NCBI GenBank assembly: GCA_017964115.1
Contig: JAGCSL010000097.1
Span: 1-18,139, forward strand
Direction: 5' to 3'
Length of the DNA stretch: 18,139 nt
DNA from: Candidatus Saccharimonadota bacterium
Lineage (GTDB): Bacteria > Patescibacteriota > Saccharimonadia > Saccharimonadales > Saccharimonadaceae
In this document: one piece after another, positions 14,203 to 18,139 of the stretch
Layout: each line of letters starts with the position of its first letter
How positions within the stretch are numbered: position 1 is the first letter of the stretch
Made by a program: the position numbers and the translations under genes
The notes under the pieces: generated by a model
The model's database searches: none
Seen by the model: only the letters and a program-made list of their open reading frames with translations
Told to the model about the DNA's origin: nothing

Positions 14203-15747
14203 ATGAAAGACTTCTTGTTGAAGCGCAAACGCGTTTTTATAATCTTGACGCCAGCCCTCTTGGGCATGCTATATATGATTCTTTGTTTTGTGAATATTCG
14301 CCAATCGATTTGGTTCGACGAATCATTCAGCGCTTATTTGACGCGTTTTGATTTGAAGAGTATTTGGGAATTTACGGCGGCCGATGTTCATCCACCGCTT
14401 TATTATTTTACGCTAAAAGCTTGGGCGCATTTGTTCGGGCATGTAGATTTTGCAATGCGAATGTTGTCGGTTGTTTTCGGTGCTTTAGCAATTTTATTTG
14501 CATTCTTGTGGCTGAAATATAAATACGGCCTGAAAGCCGCAATGATTGCGGGATTTTTATTGAGTATTTCTCCAGTTTTTATTCGATACGGCCAAGAAAT
14601 GCGCATGTATACGATGGTTGCCGCGATTGTGTTTGCAGCGACATATTTCCTGCAATTGGCGATCGATAATAAACAAAAAAAGTGGTGGATTATTTATGCG
14701 ATTTTGGTAGCACTAGGAATGTGGACACATTACTTCGCATTCTTTGCTTGGTGTGCGCATCTTGTTTACTTATTCGTGACATACGGAAAAAGTTTTTGGA
14801 AAAAGAAACTTTGGATGCCATATTTATTGGCAATCCTACTTTATTTACCGTGGATGCCAAGCATGTTTGCACAAATTCAAAACGTACAACAAAACGGTTT
14901 TTGGATTAGCTCTGTGAGCGTCGTAACGATGGCAGATTATTTTTCGGAAGATTTATATTATACGATGGCCTATGAAGTGCAAAACTGGATTTTGGTTTTA
15001 GCGACCGTAACAGTATCGGCAATTCTCTTTGTAGCGGTACGCTATCATAAGCAAATGGTCATGCTTCTTTCGATGGCACTTGTACCGCTAGCGTCTTTAG
15101 TCGCACTCTCACTGCCACCGCTCAGCCCAATGTTTATTCCGCGCTATATCATGTATGCCATGATGGCAATTCCGATGGTCGCTGGTGTTGGTATTTCAAT
15201 GTTAACCAACGAATTGGCGCTAAATAAACGCAAGAAGATGCATTTTATACAAAGGCCCGGTTTAATTGGTGCATGCTTCATACTAATCGTGGGCGGAAGT
15301 TCGATTATTGGTATCGCGAACGTCTACGCAAAAGGCAATTACAATGTCTATAACGACACCAAATCGGCAAGTAAAGATTTATATAATCTAATTATCGACC
15401 TCGATAACGGTCACAATTTGCCGATTATCAGTAGCTCCCAATGGCTGTATTATGACTTATCTGCTTATACATCCGAAGAGCATCCGATATTGTTCTTAGA
15501 CGAACAGACGGATTATAAATATGGCTCAACTGTGCCGCTAAAACAAAGCTATTTTGGTCGCATCGATAATCTTGATGCGTGGCTAGAAAAACATGACGGC
15601 TTCTGGTATGTCGGTACGGCTCCAGAAAATCCCTACGAAAATCAGTTAGAGTTTCCGCGCGAAGGCTGGCGCGTAACAGAAATTACAAATCAGCGATTCA
15701 ACGACAAGAGCGACACGTATCAAATCTTGAAATTAGAGAGAGAATAG
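14203..15747 (+). CDS. GT39-like membrane glycosyltransferase (PMT/ArnT superfamily)
   Basis: The 514-residue polytopic protein has about 10-12 predicted helices over its first 370 residues and a soluble C-terminal domain of about 140 residues. Motifs fit GT-C glycosyltransferases of the dolichol-phosphate-mannose/ArnT type: WFDESFSA with Asp39-Glu40 in the first extracytoplasmic loop (the catalytic DE position), DVHPPLYYFTLKAW at about 61-74, and RYGQEMRMYTM in the next loop region. Such enzymes transfer a sugar from a polyprenyl-phosphate donor to protein or lipid outside the membrane; donor and acceptor are unknown here. It is flanked by two tRNA-Pro genes and probably starts without a leader at ATG 14203. 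Confidence 0.85.
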   Translation: MKDFLLKRKRVFIILTPALLGMLYMILCFVNIRQSIWFDESFSAYLTRFDLKSIWEFTAADVHPPLYYFTLKAWAHLFGHVDFAMRMLSVVFGALAILFAFLWLKYKYGLKAAMIAGFLLSISPVFIRYGQEMRMYTMVAAIVFAATYFLQLAIDNKQKKWWIIYAILVALGMWTHYFAFFAWCAHLVYLFVTYGKSFWKKKLWMPYLLAILLYLPWMPSMFAQIQNVQQNGFWISSVSVVTMADYFSEDLYYTMAYEVQNWILVLATVTVSAILFVAVRYHKQMVMLLSMALVPLASLVALSLPPLSPMFIPRYIMYAMMAIPMVAGVGISMLTNELALNKRKKMHFIQRPGLIGACFILIVGGSSIIGIANVYAKGNYNVYNDTKSASKDLYNLIIDLDNGHNLPIISSSQWLYYDLSAYTSEEHPILFLDEQTDYKYGSTVPLKQSYFGRIDNLDAWLEKHDGFWYVGTAPENPYENQLEFPREGWRVTEITNQRFNDKSDTYQILKLERE

Positions 15748-15750
15748 AGA

Positions 15751-15756
15751 TATAAT
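15751..15756 (+). promoter_or_regulatory. -10 element of tRNA-Pro(CGG)
   Basis: TATAAT at 15751-15756 lies right after the glycosyltransferase stop and ten bases before the mature tRNA 5' end, so the tRNA has its own promoter. No good -35 is visible. Confidence 0.55.
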
Positions 15757-15766
15757 ATTGCTTAGT

Positions 15767-15842
15767 CGGGGCGTGGCGCAGTTGGTAGCGCGCGCGGTTC
15801 GGGACTGCGAGGTCGCCTGTTCGAGTCAGGTCGCCCCGACCA
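15767..15842 (+). tRNA. tRNA-Pro (CGG)
   Basis: The cloverleaf is complete: acceptor CGGGGCG/CGCCCCG, D-stem GCGC/GCGC, anticodon stem CGCGG/CTGCG (one G-T pair) with loop TTCGGGA (anticodon CGG), variable AGGTC, T-stem GCCTG/CAGGT (one G-T pair), discriminator A and an encoded CCA. Length is 76 nt. It shares the whole D-arm and flanking bases with tRNA-Pro(UGG) at 14087-14162, in opposite orientation. Confidence 0.97.
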
Positions 15843-15856
15843 CAATGTATTTGATT

Positions 15857-15882
15857 GAGGTGCTTAAAGGCACTTCTTTTTT
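15857..15882 (+). terminator. Terminator after tRNA-Pro(CGG)
   Basis: GAGGTGC (15857-15863) pairs with GCACTTC (15870-15876), with one G-T pair and a TTAAAG loop, followed by six T residues. The T-tract overlaps the stop codon of the convergent dacA gene (15881-15883). Confidence 0.8.
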
Positions 15883-17068
15883 ATCTGCGGACCGATTTGA
15901 TTATTAACAAAATTGCCAATATTACACCGGCAACAAGAATTCCGCCGCCGATATAACTAGCTATAATGAGCGGGTAGTCATAAAATTCAATTTCGTCACG
16001 CAAATAAACATCGGTTTCGTATAACTTTTCGTCGCCATTATAAATTGAAAAAGTTCCTAATTTTGAGCCAACTTTAACTTCAGGCGTGATAGTATCCGTG
16101 CCACTATAGACATATTTAAGTTGGTCGCGCGAAATGTCTTTGCGCAAAATCGCTTTCGCGCCCTGCTCTGCTTTGAGATCGAGCGTTTTCTGTTCACTAT
16201 CAGTAACATTTACAGTCTTGATTAAATCGCCTGTTTTTAGGATTACTTGTTCGATATAGGTTTCTTTAACATAGTTGTAAATCTTGTCGGCATCTTTAAG
16301 GTGATTAGTAGAATCTGGATACGCACCAAGAGTGACCATGATATAGTTGACGCCGTTAATATTGGCGTTGCTAGCCAAACAGCGACCGGCGAGTTGAGTG
16401 TAGCCAGTCTTGCCTCCAATGAAAGAGGCGTGTTTTTTAAATGTCTTGACTGCCGTTAGGCCGACTGACGGTAATTTATGTTCATAAGTCTGAAAAATCT
16501 TGGTAAAAGTTTCGTTTTTAAGAGCTGCTTCGAGCAATATCGCGATATCTTCGGCCGTCGAATAATTATTCTCATTCATTCCAATTGGATTACTAAAATG
16601 TGTATTCTTCATACCAAGCTCAGTGGCTTTCTCGTTCATTTTGGTTGCAAACTTCGCATTTGAACCGCTAGTCGAAATAGCCAAGGCTTGTGCCGCATCG
16701 CCTGCCGACGGGAGCAACGTCGCATAAAGTAAATCCTCAACGGTCGCCTGCTGCCCCACTCGTAGTCCAATAGCAACAAAATCTCGGAGATTGCCAACCA
16801 TTTCCCACGTAATCGTCACTTTTTCGGTTAGCTGACGTTCTTCCAAAGTGATTAATGCGGTCATGATTTTTGTAAGGGACGCGACGGGCATTTTCTGATC
16901 AGACTTTTGTTTAAGAATTGTTTTATGATGATCAATGTCTTGCAAAAATACTGCTTTGGAATCAATTTTGAGATCATTAAGTATCTCTGAATCCGTTTTA
17001 ACCGCAAAAACAGGAGTAGCGCACAAAAAGCTTACCGCAATAACTGTTAAAAGAATTTTCCCACGCAT
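15881..17068 (-). CDS. dacA: D-alanyl-D-alanine carboxypeptidase (DacA-like, S11 family)
   Basis: This 395-residue penicillin-binding protein starts MRGKILLTVIAVSFLCATPVFA, a clear signal peptide cleaved near residue 22, and ends with a membrane helix (about 365-388, SYIGGGILVAGVILAILLIIK in part) that anchors it to the cell surface. It trims the terminal D-Ala from peptidoglycan stem peptides. The active-site Ser64 and Lys67 lie in SLTK and the KTG motif is at 220-222 (GGKTGYT). The second motif reads Ser121-Ala-Gly (PSAGDAA) where S-x-N (SGN/SAN) is usual. An in-frame upstream ATG at 17236 would run through the neighbouring gene's terminator and bury the signal peptide; ATG 17068, six bases after a -10, is preferred. 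Confidence 0.93.
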   Translation of the reverse strand: MRGKILLTVIAVSFLCATPVFAVKTDSEILNDLKIDSKAVFLQDIDHHKTILKQKSDQKMPVASLTKIMTALITLEERQLTEKVTITWEMVGNLRDFVAIGLRVGQQATVEDLLYATLLPSAGDAAQALAISTSGSNAKFATKMNEKATELGMKNTHFSNPIGMNENNYSTAEDIAILLEAALKNETFTKIFQTYEHKLPSVGLTAVKTFKKHASFIGGKTGYTQLAGRCLASNANINGVNYIMVTLGAYPDSTNHLKDADKIYNYVKETYIEQVILKTGDLIKTVNVTDSEQKTLDLKAEQGAKAILRKDISRDQLKYVYSGTDTITPEVKVGSKLGTFSIYNGDEKLYETDVYLRDEIEFYDYPLIIASYIGGGILVAGVILAILLIIKSVRR

Positions 17069-17080
17069 ATTTATATTATA
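17069..17080 (-). promoter_or_regulatory. -10 element of dacA (leaderless)
   Basis: On the minus strand TATAAT (17080 down to 17075) is followed by ATAAAT and then ATG at 17068, six bases on. The -35 zone falls within the upstream terminator hairpin. No Shine-Dalgarno is present. Confidence 0.65.
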
Positions 17081-17083
17081 CGC

Positions 17084-17114
17084 AAAAAATCCGGGCCTTT
17101 TGAGCTCGGACTTT
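17084..17114 (-). terminator. Terminator of the Pro/Glu/Ala-rich gene
   Basis: In the minus-strand transcript AAAGTCCGAGC (17114-17104) pairs with GCCCGGATTTT (17096-17086) with one mismatch and one G-T pair around a 7-nt loop, then runs into a T-tract (complement of A 17084-17089). It lies 18 bp after the stop at 17133 and directly abuts the dacA promoter. Confidence 0.7.
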
Positions 17115-17132
17115 TTGTTATTGCCAAATCTT

Positions 17133-18139
17133 TTACATATTTGGAATTTGGAAGGCGCTTGGGTCAGCTGGATAAACCTGGTCCGGCATAACGCCTCCGC
17201 GAGGAGCTGGATTATTATCCTCAACCATCTGTTCACTTACGGACGGCATGGATATATCTGGCGCAATCGAGTCGCCTGCGCTATTTGTTACGTCTGGATT
17301 AATTATGCCTTGTTGCAATTGATCGACATATTCCTGAGCCGAAGGCTGTTCTACGGGAGCAGAGGCTGGCGCATCTTCGACAGACGCCGGCGCAGCGGAT
17401 GGATCAAAAGGCATTGGCGGTGGCGGCAGAATCGTATTTGCATCAGGCATTGGAAGTGGTGGGTCGACATATTCATTCTCAACCGTGTCTGAATCGGCCA
17501 TAATTGGACCACCTTCAGCTTCTGAAGTAGTTGGTTCTTGAGATATTGGCTCAGACATGGTCGTTGGTTCCGGAGAGGTGTCCATAACTGGCATATTCTC
17601 AGGAACTGGCGCAATTAATGGTTCAGACTCTTTCGCGCCGGCAGGCGGAGTTGGCTCGTCAGACAACTCGGAAGCCATCATTGCTGCATAGTCTTTAGGA
17701 ACTTTTGGCGGTTCGAGTGCTTCACTTGGCGGGGTAATATTCTTTTTAGTATGCGCGTTGGTATCTTGCAATTCATTCATTACAGACTTGCCTGTGGCGC
17801 CAGAAGGGCTAGGCGCAACTAGTTGCTCTAGTTCTGCCGTGGCGGCAGCTTGCTCTTCTGGTGAAGGAGTCACAGGATCGGCCGATAGTTCAATTTGCGG
17901 TTCTGGAGCTGCAGGAGCGATTGGCGCAACTGGCGGTTCTACAAGAGGCTCTTCGACTGGAGCTTGTTTTGGCTCTGGCTTCGGAGCTGGAGCTGGCGCC
18001 GGTTCAGGTTCTGGCGCCGGTTCAGGTTTTGGGGCTGGAGCCGGTTCCTCTTTTGGGGCTTCCTCGGCTGGCGCCGGTTCTGGGGCTGGTTCAGGTTCTG
18101 GTTCAGGTTCTGGTTCTTTTTTTGATTCTTTTTTCGACA
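17133..18139 (-). CDS. Pro/Glu/Ala-rich low-complexity protein, 5' end at window edge
   Basis: The minus-strand frame is open from the window edge to TAA at 17133, about 334 residues visible. The first codons read SKKESKKEPEPEPEPEP, preceded by TG at 18138-18139; if the base just outside is A, the gene starts at 18140 with ATG and is almost complete. Residues about 8-75 are an EP/AP/KP repeat, and the remainder is rich in Pro, Ser, Glu and Ala with short conserved-looking stretches (EEQAAATAELEQLVAPSPS, KDYAAMMASELSDE, AQEYVDQLQQGIINPD). No signal peptide or membrane helix is visible. It is probably an extended, disordered cytoplasmic or linker protein; I do not recognise a family. It precedes dacA but has its own terminator. 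Confidence 0.78.
   Translation of the reverse strand, partial: SKKESKKEPEPEPEPEPAPEPAPAEEAPKEEPAPAPKPEPAPEPEPAPAPAPKPEPKQAPVEEPLVEPPVAPIAPAAPEPQIELSADPVTPSPEEQAAATAELEQLVAPSPSGATGKSVMNELQDTNAHTKKNITPPSEALEPPKVPKDYAAMMASELSDEPTPPAGAKESEPLIAPVPENMPVMDTSPEPTTMSEPISQEPTTSEAEGGPIMADSDTVENEYVDPPLPMPDANTILPPPPMPFDPSAAPASVEDAPASAPVEQPSAQEYVDQLQQGIINPDVTNSAGDSIAPDISMPSVSEQMVEDNNPAPRGGVMPDQVYPADPSAFQIPNM

Noticed and set aside
14087..15842. Integrated element bounded by tRNA attachment sites
   Set aside because: No integrase, no direct repeat of a tRNA 3' end and no mobile gene is present; both tRNAs are complete and in inverted orientation.
17069..17236. N-terminal extension of dacA to an upstream ATG at 17236
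   Set aside because: The extension overlaps the C-terminal codons and terminator of the neighbouring gene and would place the signal peptide internally. The ATG at 17068 has a -10 at the spacing seen in four other genes.
17895..18125. Plus-strand open frame rich in Trp, Arg and Phe
   Set aside because: It is the antisense of the EP/AP codon repeats of the minus-strand gene; the odd composition is produced by CC-rich codons read backwards, and no start signal is present.

Overview
This window looks like part of the chromosome of a small-genome Patescibacteria (CPR) bacterium, most likely Candidatus Saccharibacteria (TM7). That assignment is inferred from the overall style of the proteins and the compact layout, not from a marker gene. 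TGA is used as a normal stop (end of gatC), which argues against the recoded Gracilibacteria/Absconditabacteria. No phage, insertion sequence or CRISPR array is visible. The content is housekeeping: deoxynucleotide synthesis, peptidoglycan and envelope functions, the GatCAB tRNA amidotransferase, and two proline tRNAs.

Layout. (1) 1-1634, minus: the N-terminal ~544 residues of an anaerobic (class III) ribonucleotide reductase, NrdD. (2) 1635-1954: a dense 320-nt control region with two pairs of NrdR-box-like palindromes, two DnaA-box-like nonamers and two TTGTA/TACAA palindromes. (3) 1955-8561, plus: an XRE-type helix-turn-helix domain fused to MurA, then gatC-gatA, a membrane-anchored HEPN-like small protein, gatB, a GalU-type nucleotidyltransferase, a small membrane protein and a YtxH-like protein, closed by a strong terminator. 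(4) 12154-8667, minus: ftsH-murJ, divergent from (5) 12312-12728, plus: a DgkA-family lipid kinase. (6) 14162-12747, minus: tRNA-Pro(UGG), an 84-aa protein and an alpha/beta-hydrolase-like protein. (7) 14203-15842, plus: a GT39-like membrane glycosyltransferase and tRNA-Pro(CGG). (8) 18139-15881, minus: a Pro/Glu/Ala-rich protein (5' end at or just beyond the window edge) and a DacA-like D,D-carboxypeptidase.

Several genes belong to one pathway. MurA makes the first committed peptidoglycan precursor, DgkA may recycle or phosphorylate the lipid carrier, MurJ flips lipid II, DacA trims the mature wall, and GalU plus the GT39-like enzyme supply and transfer sugars.

Two features stand out. First, the HTH-MurA fusion sits beside an elaborate operator region. 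Second, five genes have a -10 element exactly six bases before the ATG, which predicts leaderless mRNAs, while other genes in the same window have ordinary Shine-Dalgarno sites. I did not find a clearly new multi-gene defence or mobile system.
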